Source of the DNA: DGNJ01 sp002388905
Lineage (GTDB): Bacteria > Pseudomonadota > Gammaproteobacteria > Pseudomonadales > Porticoccaceae
DNA: 64,000 nt
Assembly (NCBI GenBank): GCA_036843405.1
Contig: DAITSJ010000017.1
Span: 1-64,000, forward strand
Direction of reading: 5' to 3'
Of the stretch, positions 56,209 through 63,910 are shown one piece after another (position 1 is the stretch's first letter; every line of letters begins with the position of its first letter). Both the position numbers and the translations under genes were made by a program. The notes under the pieces are model-generated. The model saw only the letters and a program-made list of their open reading frames with translations, ran no database searches and had not been told where the DNA came from.

Positions 56209-57093
56209 TTACGATGGGTTCTCGATAATAATCTCGACACGACGGTTCTGCTGACGTCCGGTTGCTGTGTCGTTGTTCGCGACCGGCCGGTCCATACCGA
56301 TGCCATCTGTGGAGAGCCGCTGCGAAGCGATGCCCTGCTGTGTCAGGTAGTACCTGACCGAATCGGCACGACGTTGGGACAGCCCCTGGTTGTAGTCGGC
56401 GCTACCGACGTTATCGGTATGTCCCTCGATCAGTACACGTCGCTCGGGATACTGGTTCAAGAAGCTCACCAGCTTGTTGAGGTTGTTATCGGCGCCGCCT
56501 TGAAGCGCTGCGCTTCCAGTCGCAAACAGTACATCTCCCAGTGTCAGGACCACCCCACGATCGGTTATTTCCGCCTGCAAGGCATCGATCTGGCGCTGAT
56601 ACTCCGCCGCCTGCCGCGCCGCAACAGCCGCTGATTCCGCCTCTGAGCTCTGTGCGGCATCAGCTGCGCTGCGGGCCCGGGAGGCTTCGTCGCGGGCCTT
56701 GTCAACTTCGCGGGTGCGTGCCTGCAGTCGTGCCTCATCACGCTCTTCACCGAGCCGGGCGCGCTGATCCTCGGCGTACCGGGTGGCCGCCTTGGCCTCG
56801 GCAATCGATACCGTTCGATCCGCCATGTAAACCCGGTGCTCGCCCAATGCCGCATCGGCTTCTGGCAATGGCTGCTCGGCAATACGCACCGCTGCTTCCG
56901 CCTCCCTAAGCTCTACCCGGGCACGATCGGCCAGGTTTGGGTCGCTCTGCAGTGCGGTCAGTTTGCTGCGCACTTCCGCGGCACCCTGGGGACTTGCCGG
57001 TGCCATGGCACATGACGCGATCACCAGCGACGAGAATGCCAGTCCACCAAACCGGGTTGCGCGCTTAACAGTTTGAGTTGTTAAAATTTTCAT
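56209..57093 (-). CDS. OmpA-family lipoprotein with DUF4398 domain
   Basis: A 294-residue envelope protein. A lipoprotein signal peptide ends in the lipobox VIASC (Cys about 28). A long helical, Ala/Glu/Arg-rich region (about 40-170) of DUF4398 type follows, then a C-terminal OmpA peptidoglycan-binding domain (about 180-290). That domain has FATGSAALQGGADNNLNKL, VLIEGHTDNVGSADYNQGLSQRRADSVRYYL and the final GRQQNRRVEIII. The peptidoglycan-contacting Asp and Arg are in the last two segments. It tethers the outer membrane to the wall. Its start overlaps the stop of the smaller DUF4398 gene (ATGA). Confidence 0.9.
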   Translation of the reverse strand: MKILTTQTVKRATRFGGLAFSSLVIASCAMAPASPQGAAEVRSKLTALQSDPNLADRARVELREAEAAVRIAEQPLPEADAALGEHRVYMADRTVSIAEAKAATRYAEDQRARLGEERDEARLQARTREVDKARDEASRARSAADAAQSSEAESAAVAARQAAEYQRQIDALQAEITDRGVVLTLGDVLFATGSAALQGGADNNLNKLVSFLNQYPERRVLIEGHTDNVGSADYNQGLSQRRADSVRYYLTQQGIASQRLSTDGIGMDRPVANNDTATGRQQNRRVEIIIENPS

Positions 57094-57491
57094 TGCCGAT
57101 CTCCTGTACGACGCATTTCTTCGATCAGGGCATCGGCGCCGCGGTCCATTTCCCTGTTGATTGCCGCCGCTTTGGCGGATTCAGTTCGTGCGGACGCGAG
57201 CTCCGCCGCGATCCGCGACTGCCGGGCGAAACGCTCCGCTTCGATCATCTGTTGGTTGCTGACGAACCGTTCCGCCTTAATAAGTTGCTGTTGCGCCTCA
57301 TCGAGTTCGGCGCCCGCATGCTGCCGCGCACCTGCTTGTTCGGCACTGGCAATGGCTTCTCGGGCAGCTGTCAGCGAAGCCGTAGGCGCCAGCGGCGCCG
57401 TAGCACAGGCACTTAACAGAACGATAGCCACGGCCAAACCCAAGGCACCGCGCACACGCCCGTTAAAACTTCTGTTGGATAACTGGTACAT
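57090..57491 (-). CDS. DUF4398-containing small lipoprotein
   Basis: A 133-residue protein with a lipoprotein signal peptide whose lipobox is LLSAC (Cys about 29), followed by one DUF4398 helical hairpin (AAREAIASAEQAGARQHAGAELDEAQQQL; ASARTESAKAA). It resembles the helical part of the OmpA-family protein encoded next, to which it is coupled by a 4-nt overlap. The two probably work together at the outer membrane under envelope stress (inference). Confidence 0.85.
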   Translation of the reverse strand: MYQLSNRSFNGRVRGALGLAVAIVLLSACATAPLAPTASLTAAREAIASAEQAGARQHAGAELDEAQQQLIKAERFVSNQQMIEAERFARQSRIAAELASARTESAKAAAINREMDRGADALIEEMRRTGDRQ

Positions 57492-57538
57492 TTTGGTACT
57501 CCTTTATAGGTAACGCAGTATGCAGACGAACTTCGAGG

Positions 57539-57760
57539 CTAACGTGGAGAGCGACCAAAAAAGAACAAGAGACCACCAATCACAACGGCCCCAACTCCCG
57601 CCCAGACCGGAATATTAACCCGCTCTCTATCATCGACAGACAGACTGAGCGGACCAAGCCTCGTCTCGTGAGTATCCTGGGTATAGGTAAATCCGCCATA
57701 AGCAAGGGCAAGGACGCCGAGAACTATTAGCACCACCGCCGCGAGTTGATAAGTTTTCAT
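57539..57760 (-). CDS. DUF3185 family small membrane protein
   Basis: A 73-residue protein with two membrane helices (about residues 5-23 and 50-68) separated by a short extracytoplasmic loop ending in DDRERVNIPVW. The C-terminus FFFGRSPR is typical of DUF3185. Function unknown. Members often sit beside OmpA/DUF4398 and CsbD genes in stress clusters, as here. It is 47 nt upstream of the DUF4398 gene on the same strand. Confidence 0.8.
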   Translation of the reverse strand: MKTYQLAAVVLIVLGVLALAYGGFTYTQDTHETRLGPLSLSVDDRERVNIPVWAGVGAVVIGGLLFFFGRSPR

Positions 57761-57923
57761 GGTATCTATCCTTCCTGAAGCCTGACTTTGTCACTTTGAC
57801 TCTTTTACAATTTCAACTATAGAGGTGGGCGGGCATTGCATCTGTACGATAGCGCACTGAGGTCAGTCCTTTTTCACGCTAATGTCTACAACTCAAAAAT
57901 TTCAATTTCATGGAGCACTTGAG

Positions 57924-58082
57924 ATGAGCCTGACAACGATTTTGTTAATTATCGTGGTGCTGGCCCTGCTGGGCGTCATTCCCGCCTGGCCACACAGCAG
58001 GGAGTGGGGCTATATGCCCAGCGGGGTCCTGGGCGTTATCGTACTCGTTCTGCTGGTCTTGTTTTTGACGGGAAAGATTTGA
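57924..58082 (+). CDS. DUF3309 family small membrane protein
   Basis: A 52-residue protein with two hydrophobic helices around the motif VIPAWPHSREWGYMPSGVLG, the DUF3309 signature, ending LVLFLTGKI. The ATG at 57924 is the family start; a longer frame from 57882 adds unrelated residues. GGAG lies 11 nt upstream. Function unknown; recurrently linked with osmotic or general-stress loci. It is convergent with the CsbD genes across a hairpin. Confidence 0.88.
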   Translation: MSLTTILLIIVVLALLGVIPAWPHSREWGYMPSGVLGVIVLVLLVLFLTGKI

Positions 58083-58137
58083 CACTGCCGGCCGGCAATT
58101 CGGATATTGCTCCACCAGGGTGTCACAACACACTACT

Positions 58138-58163
58138 AACCCGGCGATAATTCGTGCCGGGTT
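58138..58163. terminator. Hairpin between DUF3309 and CsbD genes
   Basis: AACCCGGC (58138-58145) pairs perfectly with GCCGGGTT (58156-58163) around a ten-base loop. It lies between two convergent genes and probably stops both transcripts, although T-runs are short. Confidence 0.7.
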
Positions 58164-58174
58164 AATACGGAACC

Positions 58175-58378
58175 TCAGCCTTTGTTGATCTCTTCAAAGT
58201 CTTTGATCTGCTTTTCGGCTTCGTCTTTTGTAATGCCGTAAGTCTTCTGAATTTCGCCCTTCAGCTGGTCACGCTTGCCGCCAATCACATCAAGGCGATC
58301 ATCGGTCAGCTTGCCCCACTGTGCTTTTACTTTACCTTTGAATTTTGTCCAGTTACCTTCAATAATATCCCAGTTCAT
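58175..58378 (-). CDS. CsbD family stress protein
   Basis: A 67-residue hydrophilic protein. The CsbD signature is MNWDIIEGNWTKFKGKVKAQWGKLTDDRL, followed by GKRDQLKGEIQKTYGITKDEAEKQI. CsbD proteins are abundant general-stress proteins of unknown molecular role. The start is set by GGAGACAG just upstream; an extension to 58405 is not supported. It is the last gene of a three-gene minus-strand set. Confidence 0.92.
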   Translation of the reverse strand: MNWDIIEGNWTKFKGKVKAQWGKLTDDRLDVIGGKRDQLKGEIQKTYGITKDEAEKQIKDFEEINKG

Positions 58379-58428
58379 GTCTGTCTCCTGCGGCGCTATT
58401 GCCAATTAGTGAACTTGTTAGGCGGAAA

Positions 58429-58623
58429 TTAATCTTCAGCTTCGACGGCGACAACTCTTGTCGTTGGCCAGTAAACAAGCCTGACCTTTTTCCCGGCAGC
58501 GTTCCTTTTGCCGGCGCTGAGCGCCTGCCTCTCGGCCACGCGTCCATCGCTGGTTTCAGGCCGATCCGCCCTTACTTTCATCTTGAATTCGGTCCAGTTT
58601 TTCTGCACGGTACTCCACATCAC
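58429..58623 (-). CDS. Divergent CsbD-like protein
   Basis: A 64-residue protein whose first 20 residues (MMWSTVQKNWTEFKMKVRAD) parallel the opening of the neighbouring CsbD protein. The remainder is strongly basic and lacks the second CsbD helix motif, ending in a valine-rich strand. A good ribosome site (GGAGATTGGAG) precedes it. It reads as a tandem CsbD duplicate that has diverged or been partly replaced. It lies 50 nt upstream of csbD on the same strand. Confidence 0.65.
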   Translation of the reverse strand: MMWSTVQKNWTEFKMKVRADRPETSDGRVAERQALSAGKRNAAGKKVRLVYWPTTRVVAVEAED

Positions 58624-58639
58624 TCCAATCTCCTCTTTT

Positions 58640-58783
58640 TCACTTATTCCGGTTATTGTTCTTGCCCGGCATGGCCTGTTTCGGCAGGTGCTGTTGGGAT
58701 TTTTTGAGTTGCCCTTTTTTCGATTGGTCGTGTTTTGGTTGCTGCTGTTGTGGATGCCGATGCTGTCCGGATGACTTGGCCAT
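58640..58783 (-). CDS. 47-residue Gln/Lys-rich basic protein
   Basis: A short frame with an AGAGG ribosome site 6 nt before the ATG. It encodes a 47-residue protein made almost entirely of Gln, Lys, His, Pro, Asn and Gly (about 11 Gln and 10 Lys), with no hydrophobic segment, so it should be disordered and positively charged. It heads the set that continues with the CsbD-like and CsbD genes (16-nt gap). The composition recalls hydrophilins or nucleic-acid-binding stress peptides; no homologue is recognised. The 300 nt upstream (58784-59083) hold a TTGACA-like box at 58825-58830 on this strand and no gene. Confidence 0.6.
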   Translation of the reverse strand: MAKSSGQHRHPQQQQPKHDQSKKGQLKKSQQHLPKQAMPGKNNNRNK

Positions 58784-59101
58784 AGAAACCTCTGCTAATC
58801 CGCACAACCCGTAAAATTGCGGGCTGTCAAAAAAACATAGTATCTTTTAAGAAACCTTATATCTGTGCGTTATCACACGTAGATAGCTGACCCGAATACA
58901 GCATTCTCGCTCTACGTCTATCTCCGTCGAATTGTGCAATACTCTCATTGACTACTCAGACGACAGAGTGAACAGTGGCTTAAGATGGCTCCGTGGGTTA
59001 ACGCACAGAAGTTCCCCCGCTTTTCGTTCACATTTCCCTGGCGAATTGGTTATTTCGACACTGGTGCAATGCCTGATTGATTCATGCTGCGGGAGCGCTT
59101 A

Positions 59102-59827
59102 ATGACATTGAAGGAAACAGGCGAACCCGCCTCTAACTCGAAAAACGGAAATCGCCTGATCGACGGTTTGCCACGGATGGAGCGAGAGGCTGTCCTGGCT
59201 CAGTGTGAACGCGTTGAACTTGCGCCCGGTACCGTACTGTGCGAAGCAGGCGAACCCTTCAAGCATGCTTACTTTCCTTTAACGGGCAACATTTCCCTGG
59301 TTAAAACGATACCGGGACACGACCCCTTTGAAACAGAAAGTATCGGCAATGAAGGCATGCTCGGCACCGCCTTGATTCTGGGTGTCAATTGCGCACCACA
59401 GCGAGGCATTGTGCAAACCCCGTGCCTGGCGCTGCAAATGATAACCGGGGAAATGAAAGCCGCTCTGCATCGCCACCCCGCATTAGGTCGCATCCTGCAA
59501 CGTTATCTGTACGTCGTTCTCGCGGAACTGTCACAAACTGCGGGTTGCATCCGCTTTCATGATGTAGGGAACCGCTTGGCCCGTGGCCTCTTGCTGGCCC
59601 AGGATCGTCTGCCGACCGACTATTTGCCCTTCACCCACCAGTTCCTTGCCGACATGCTCGGGGTTCAACGGGGAGCCGTGACCATCGCTGCAATGAAGTT
59701 ACAACGGCAGGGCATCATCCGCTACAGCCGTGGCAAAATATCCATCCTCGATCGCGGTGGACTTGAGGCGGCATCCTGCGGCTGCTATGGTGCGAGCATC
59801 GAAAACTATACAACCATCCTCTCTTGA
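59102..59827 (+). CDS. Crp/Fnr-family transcriptional regulator
   Basis: A 241-residue regulator. The N-terminal cyclic-nucleotide-binding-like barrel (about 25-140) includes LAPGTVLCEAGEPFKHAYFPLTGNISLV and ESIGNEGMLGTALILG. The winged helix (about 160-225) includes FTHQFLADMLGVQRGAVTIAAMKLQRQGII. The segment NEGMLG and an absent cAMP-binding arginine pattern suggest it does not sense cAMP. The start at 59102 follows GGGAG; an ATG at 59084 is possible. The C-terminus ENYTTILS recurs in a fragment 1.8 kb downstream. It lies before the antiporter gene. Confidence 0.88.
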   Translation: MTLKETGEPASNSKNGNRLIDGLPRMEREAVLAQCERVELAPGTVLCEAGEPFKHAYFPLTGNISLVKTIPGHDPFETESIGNEGMLGTALILGVNCAPQRGIVQTPCLALQMITGEMKAALHRHPALGRILQRYLYVVLAELSQTAGCIRFHDVGNRLARGLLLAQDRLPTDYLPFTHQFLADMLGVQRGAVTIAAMKLQRQGIIRYSRGKISILDRGGLEAASCGCYGASIENYTTILS

Positions 59828-59871
59828 GCTTCGATTCCAATCAGACGAACATTCAATGAAGCCAACGAATA

Positions 59872-61197
59872 GTGTCTGACCCGATCTGGTTCCTGCTCAT
59901 CGGGGGCCTTCTGCTTGCGCGGGGATTGACCGCAGGCGTGCTTCGACATTCGCCCATCACGCCGGCCATTTTCTACCTGGCGCTCGGACTACTGCTCGGT
60001 CCCACGGTACTGAATCTATTCCACTTCAACCCTCTCCAGGAATCCGCATTGCTCGAGGTGCTCACCGAACTGGTCGTGCTGATCTCGTTGTTTTCCGCCG
60101 GCGTCAAGATGCCAGCACCTGTTGATTTCTCCCGCTGGCGTGCGCCAATCCTGTTGGCATCGGTATCCATGGCGGTCAGTGTCGGCATGGTTGCCGCCTT
60201 CGCTTACTATGTGCTCGGCCTGCCGCTGGGCGCCGGCGTTCTGCTGGGCGCCATTCTCGCACCCACCGATCCGGTGCTCGCCACCGATGTTCAAACCCGT
60301 CACCTTGGCGACCGTGATCCGCTTCGATTTACCCTGACCTGCGAAGCGGGCATGAATGACGGCAGTGCTTTTCCGTTCGTGATGTTGGGTCTGGGTATGC
60401 TGGGTTTACACGAGCTTGGCGAATTCAGCTTGCGCTGGGTTTTGGTCGATGTGCTGTGGGCTACCGCTGCCGGTGTCGCAATCGGGCTGGTGTCGGGAGG
60501 TGCGCTGGCCCACGCGGCACGGAGGTTGCGCGGTTCTCCGCCCCATCACAATCTCATGGACAATTTTCTCGGTCTTGGCCTCATCGGTGTGGCCTATGGC
60601 TTTAGCCTGCTCGTGGATGCCTGGGGATTCCTGGCCGTATTTTTCGCTGCGGTGAGCTTGCGCCAGACTGAACTGAAACTTGCCGGCACGCCGGACACCC
60701 CTTATCGGCCACGCCCGGCTTTGATTGAATCGGGAACGGACAACGCCAGCCGGGACGACGGCCCCCCATCATCGGTCAGCGGCGGCTCACTGATCTTCAA
60801 GGAACACCTGGAGCGCCTTTCGGAGATGATGCTTGTCCTGCTTATCGGCGGCACGCTGTTTCTCGATTCCTGGAGCCTGCGTGCGGCGGGGCTGGCGCTG
60901 TTCCTGTTCCTGGTGGCGCGCCCGATAAGTGTCTTTATTGGTATGCTGGGAACGCATACCTCATGGCCGTTACGCGGGATGGTGGGATGGTTCGGCATTC
61001 GCGGCATTGGCTCTCTGTACTATCTGATGTACGCCATCCAGCATGGTCTGCCCGAAGATCTCGCCCTTGAACTGCTGGGCTTGACGTTGATCGCGGTGAC
61101 ACTATCCATTCTCTTCCACGGCATCAGTGTCAAGCCGTTGATGGGGCGCTTTGTGTTTCACCGCGGACGTTCGGGTTCACGAGGCCGCGGGGCATAG
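59872..61197 (+). CDS. NhaP-type cation:proton antiporter (CPA1)
   Basis: A 441-residue membrane protein with about 12 helices. The CPA1 core is visible as GAILAPTDPVLATDVQ (about residues 124-139) and CEAGMNDGSAFPFVMLGLG (about 160-178), which hold the ion-binding TDP and ND aspartates. RPISVFIGMLG and GWFGIRGIGSLYYLMYAIQHGL are late landmarks. It should exchange Na+ or K+ for protons during salt or pH stress. No C-terminal regulatory domain. The start is GTG. It lies 44 nt after the Crp/Fnr gene. Confidence 0.9.
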   Translation: MSDPIWFLLIGGLLLARGLTAGVLRHSPITPAIFYLALGLLLGPTVLNLFHFNPLQESALLEVLTELVVLISLFSAGVKMPAPVDFSRWRAPILLASVSMAVSVGMVAAFAYYVLGLPLGAGVLLGAILAPTDPVLATDVQTRHLGDRDPLRFTLTCEAGMNDGSAFPFVMLGLGMLGLHELGEFSLRWVLVDVLWATAAGVAIGLVSGGALAHAARRLRGSPPHHNLMDNFLGLGLIGVAYGFSLLVDAWGFLAVFFAAVSLRQTELKLAGTPDTPYRPRPALIESGTDNASRDDGPPSSVSGGSLIFKEHLERLSEMMLVLLIGGTLFLDSWSLRAAGLALFLFLVARPISVFIGMLGTHTSWPLRGMVGWFGIRGIGSLYYLMYAIQHGLPEDLALELLGLTLIAVTLSILFHGISVKPLMGRFVFHRGRSGSRGRGA

Positions 61198-61360
61198 CTC
61201 CCATGCCAAATTTCCGGAATGGCGGAAAGAGGAATCGGGCTTTATGCGCGCTTTCGCACAGATCGTTCAGGCAAAGGCGAGTACCGTAGAAATCGATATC
61301 CAGTAGATCGATTTCAACACATGAATCGATCCTGTAATCCACAACACTAAAGGAAAGCTA

Positions 61361-61435
61361 ATGAACAGCATCGTATGGATCGTCGGAGCAGTGGTCATTG
61401 TCCTATTTGTCTTGTCGTTTCTCGGCCTGCGTTAA
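61361..61435 (+). CDS. 24-residue single-helix membrane peptide
   Basis: A 24-codon frame starting ATG AAC behind AAAGGAAAG. It encodes one hydrophobic helix (IVWIVGAVVIVLFVLSFLG) ending in LR. Peptides of the same plan occur in Pseudomonas and relatives next to stress genes, as far as I recall. Function unknown; such single-helix peptides often modulate a larger membrane protein, and the antiporter lies just upstream. A hairpin terminator follows at 61532. Confidence 0.7.
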   Translation: MNSIVWIVGAVVIVLFVLSFLGLR

Positions 61436-61531
61436 GACACCCAGAACGCCGGAAGATAACTGCCCGCTACACACCGGGGTTGATCGCGAGGACGCATTGG
61501 GTGTCTCTTCCCTCTCCCCGGTCACTATAAT

Positions 61532-61560
61532 CCCAGCACCTCGTGTGCCGGGTTTTATTT
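61532..61560 (+). terminator. Terminator downstream of the 24-aa peptide
   Basis: CCCAGCAC (61532-61539) pairs with GTGCCGGG (61545-61552), with one A-C mismatch, and is followed by TTTTATTT. A fair intrinsic terminator. Confidence 0.7.
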
Positions 61561-61646
61561 GCCTGGCGTATGGCTTGTTATTGCTTATAAGAGCGCACCG
61601 CCGCTTGCACTGTGGAGTCACCCCGCGTCGGGGGACAGTTCGCCCT

Positions 61647-61672
61647 GAAAATTATGCAACTATCCTCTCCTG
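61647..61672 (+). pseudogene. Remnant of a Crp/Fnr-type gene 3' end
   Basis: These 26 bases match 59801-59826, the last codons of the Crp/Fnr gene, in 22 positions. All four differences are transitions, three of them at third codon positions. Translated, they read ENYATILS against ENYTTILS, with TGG in place of the TGA stop. No similarity is evident upstream, so only the tail of a former paralogue survives. Confidence 0.5.
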
Positions 61673-61792
61673 GTAACCGCCGATTCCGAATAGTGGGCTG
61701 ACACCGATTCCTGCTAATGTTCGATAACGTACAGAAGCCACGCAGTAGCTAAGTTAATCTCCCCAATCAAGGGCTTTACAGAAAGCAGTGGG

Positions 61793-61917
61793 CTATCACT
61801 TTCCCGGACCGTCTGTGCTCAGGATGGCCAAAGACGAGCCTACAGGGACGATAGGGATGAATTGAAATATTGAGGGACGACAGGGATGTATGTATGGCGT
61901 GTCCGGGAAACTGATAG
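61793..61917. repeat. 125-bp inverted-repeat element with internal direct repeats
   Basis: CTATCACTTTCCCGGAC (61793-61809) is the inverted complement of 61901-61917 with one mismatch in 17. Inside lie two copies of AGGGACGATAGGGATG (61844-61859 and 61873-61888, 15 of 16 identical). No protein is encoded. It may be a third small non-autonomous element. Confidence 0.6.
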
Positions 61918-62233
61918 TCCATTGCTCCAGGGGTTGACCCCTTTGATCTTTCTCATAACACCATAGATTCCGAATACATTATTCAATCCATTGCGAAGGA
62001 CTTCTCCCCGGGCGCCGTAGCCCTGCCCCGCGCGTCGAAGACGCGATAGTGCGTTCCTGTGCCGCCTTATCAATCTGCCAATCCAGCATTCTACAAGGGT
62101 GACCGCTTCATGGCATCAATCGTATCGCCCAAACCATGTTCACAAAAAGAATTTATGTACGGCGTCGTACGCTAGGCCGCGCAAATGAGCTACACTGACA
62201 TATAGCATTTGAGTGAAAAGGCAGCGTTAACGA

Positions 62234-62953
62234 ATGTCCCTGGCTTTACAACCATCGCAAAACCATATCCTCGCTGGATTGCCGGCTGAGGTCCAATCAC
62301 GGCTTTTTCCCTATCTTGAAGAAACGCCGATGCCCCTGGGCAAGGTGCTCTATGAGGCCGGGGACAAAATGCGCCACGTGTATTTCCCCACCGACTGCAT
62401 TGTGTCGTTGCTCTATGTGATGGAAAGCGGCTCATCGGCGGAGATATCCGTCGTGGGTAACGAGGGCCTGGTGGGTATTTCGCTATTCATGGGCGGCGAA
62501 AGCACCTCCAGCCGCGCCCTCGTTCAGAGCGGCGGCAGTGGTTACCGACTGCTGGGGCAACGGCTCGTTGACGAGTTTAATCGCCACGGCCATTTAATGT
62601 CGCTGGTATTGCGCTATACCCAGGCGCTGATCACCCAGATGGCCCAGACCGCAGTGTGCAACCGCCACCACACCATTGATCAGCAACTGTGCCGCTGGCT
62701 ACTGCTCTCCCTGGACCGCCTGCCCACGAATCACCTGATCATGACCCAGGAACTCATCGCCAATATGCTGGGCGTGCGCCGCGAGGGGGTGACGGAAGCG
62801 GCGGGAAAACTGCAGAAACTCGGTGTGATTGAATACCGCCGCGGCCACATTGAAGTGATTGACCGCCCCAAGCTCGAGAAACTCAGTTGCGAATGCTATG
62901 CCGTGGTCAAGAGGGAGACGGATCGTTTGCTGAAATCCGCCCGCCTCCCCTGA
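62234..62953 (+). CDS. Crp/Fnr-family transcriptional regulator (second copy)
   Basis: A 239-residue regulator with a cNMP-like barrel (MPLGKVLYEAGDKMRHVYFPTDCIVSLLYVMESG; ISVVGNEGLVGISLFMGG) and a winged helix (MTQELIANMLGVRREGVTEAAGKLQKLGVIEYRRG). It has the same plan as the regulator at 59102 but differs widely in sequence, and it ends in the usual LSCECYAVVKRETDRLL. The conserved NEGLVG type is common in stress clusters with BON and CsbD genes. The inducing signal is unknown. It is convergent with the BON gene, 12 nt away. Confidence 0.9.
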   Translation: MSLALQPSQNHILAGLPAEVQSRLFPYLEETPMPLGKVLYEAGDKMRHVYFPTDCIVSLLYVMESGSSAEISVVGNEGLVGISLFMGGESTSSRALVQSGGSGYRLLGQRLVDEFNRHGHLMSLVLRYTQALITQMAQTAVCNRHHTIDQQLCRWLLLSLDRLPTNHLIMTQELIANMLGVRREGVTEAAGKLQKLGVIEYRRGHIEVIDRPKLEKLSCECYAVVKRETDRLLKSARLP

Positions 62954-62965
62954 ACCAGTCAGTCC

Positions 62966-63808
62966 TTATGAATGGCTAAGCCCCTTGACTTCCACACTCC
63001 TTACACCGCGCACATTTTTGGCGAGTTCGACCGCCAGGGCATGCTCGGCGCCGCTGGCTACCTTGCCGCTCAATGTGACCACACCATCCTTTGTGGAAAC
63101 CGAAATATCGGAACCCTTGACATTGCTTGAATACATCAGGGTCGACTTGACCTTGGTGGTAATCCAGGTGTCGGAGATACTCTGCCCCAGGTCTGATGTT
63201 GTCTCCTTGGCCGTTTCCGTCATTGTGGCCGTTGCTTCGTCCACTGCCAGTTGGTTGTCTACCGCCTCAACCCCGTGGGTATTGCTGGCCAGAAGACCGG
63301 CCATCTCTTTCGCTGCCGAACTGTTGGCAGTGCCGAGCAGCGTCACTTTGCCGGACTTTGTCTCCACGTTGACGGACAGGCCCTGGGCATGTTTGCTCCA
63401 CAATAATTTTGACTTCACTGCGGCTGTGATCGTGGCATCGGAAACTACCTGGCCGTAACTTCGCTCACCGGAAGGCTTTGGCGGGGCATAGTCAGCATCG
63501 ACCTCGATCTGATTGTCCACATCCTTGATGCCGCTGACACCCAGAGCGATCTGTTGGGCCAACTCCTTACTGAGATCTTCACTGACCTTGCCGGTCAGCG
63601 TAGCGACACCGTCGTCGACGGTGACGTTTATGTCGTGGCCATCCAGATGGCGATTCAGGGCATAGGTCGTCAAGATCCGGCTTTCCTGGCGGGCTTCGGT
63701 GATATCGCCGGACTGGTCGGTCGCCGCCAGGCTGCCGGCACTGGTCGCCATGGCCAGTGCAATGGCCGATGCAAGGGCACGTCTGCGGGTGTTTTTGTAG
63801 GTTCTCAT
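62966..63808 (-). CDS. Periplasmic triple-BON-domain protein (OsmY-like)
   Basis: A 280-residue exported protein. The signal peptide (about residues 1-28) ends AGSLA. Three BON domains follow (about 40-105, 120-190, 210-280), each with the pattern NVTVDDGVATLTGKV, NVETKSGKVTLLGTA or SVSTKDGVVTLSGKV, then a GVxxVDN strand. BON proteins bind phospholipid surfaces; OsmY is the osmotically induced two-domain model. A third domain makes this one longer. It closes the stress region on the minus strand. Confidence 0.92.
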   Translation of the reverse strand: MRTYKNTRRRALASAIALAMATSAGSLAATDQSGDITEARQESRILTTYALNRHLDGHDINVTVDDGVATLTGKVSEDLSKELAQQIALGVSGIKDVDNQIEVDADYAPPKPSGERSYGQVVSDATITAAVKSKLLWSKHAQGLSVNVETKSGKVTLLGTANSSAAKEMAGLLASNTHGVEAVDNQLAVDEATATMTETAKETTSDLGQSISDTWITTKVKSTLMYSSNVKGSDISVSTKDGVVTLSGKVASGAEHALAVELAKNVRGVRSVEVKGLSHS

Positions 63809-63910
63809 ACTGATACTTCCTGCTAAATGGGTCGTTTTGGCCGCAATAACCGGATGGCTATTGCGGATGGTGTGCGGTGCCGATTAATTTTTTACCGGGA
63901 CTGTCGGCAC

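Larger units (their letters stand above)
61436..62233. other. Non-coding stretch with a gene remnant and repeats
   Basis: A 798-nt stretch with no intact gene. It contains a terminator (61532-61560), a 26-bp remnant of a Crp/Fnr-like 3' end (61647-61672) and a 125-bp inverted-repeat element (61793-61917). About 120 nt before the next regulator gene remain for its promoter. Nothing else recognisable. Confidence 0.6.

Noticed and set aside
58402..58411. CCAATTAGTG as a possible right-hand MITE end pairing with 52869
   Set aside because: Only ten bases match and the next bases do not continue the terminal repeat; it also lies at the start of the csbD leader. Chance is likelier.
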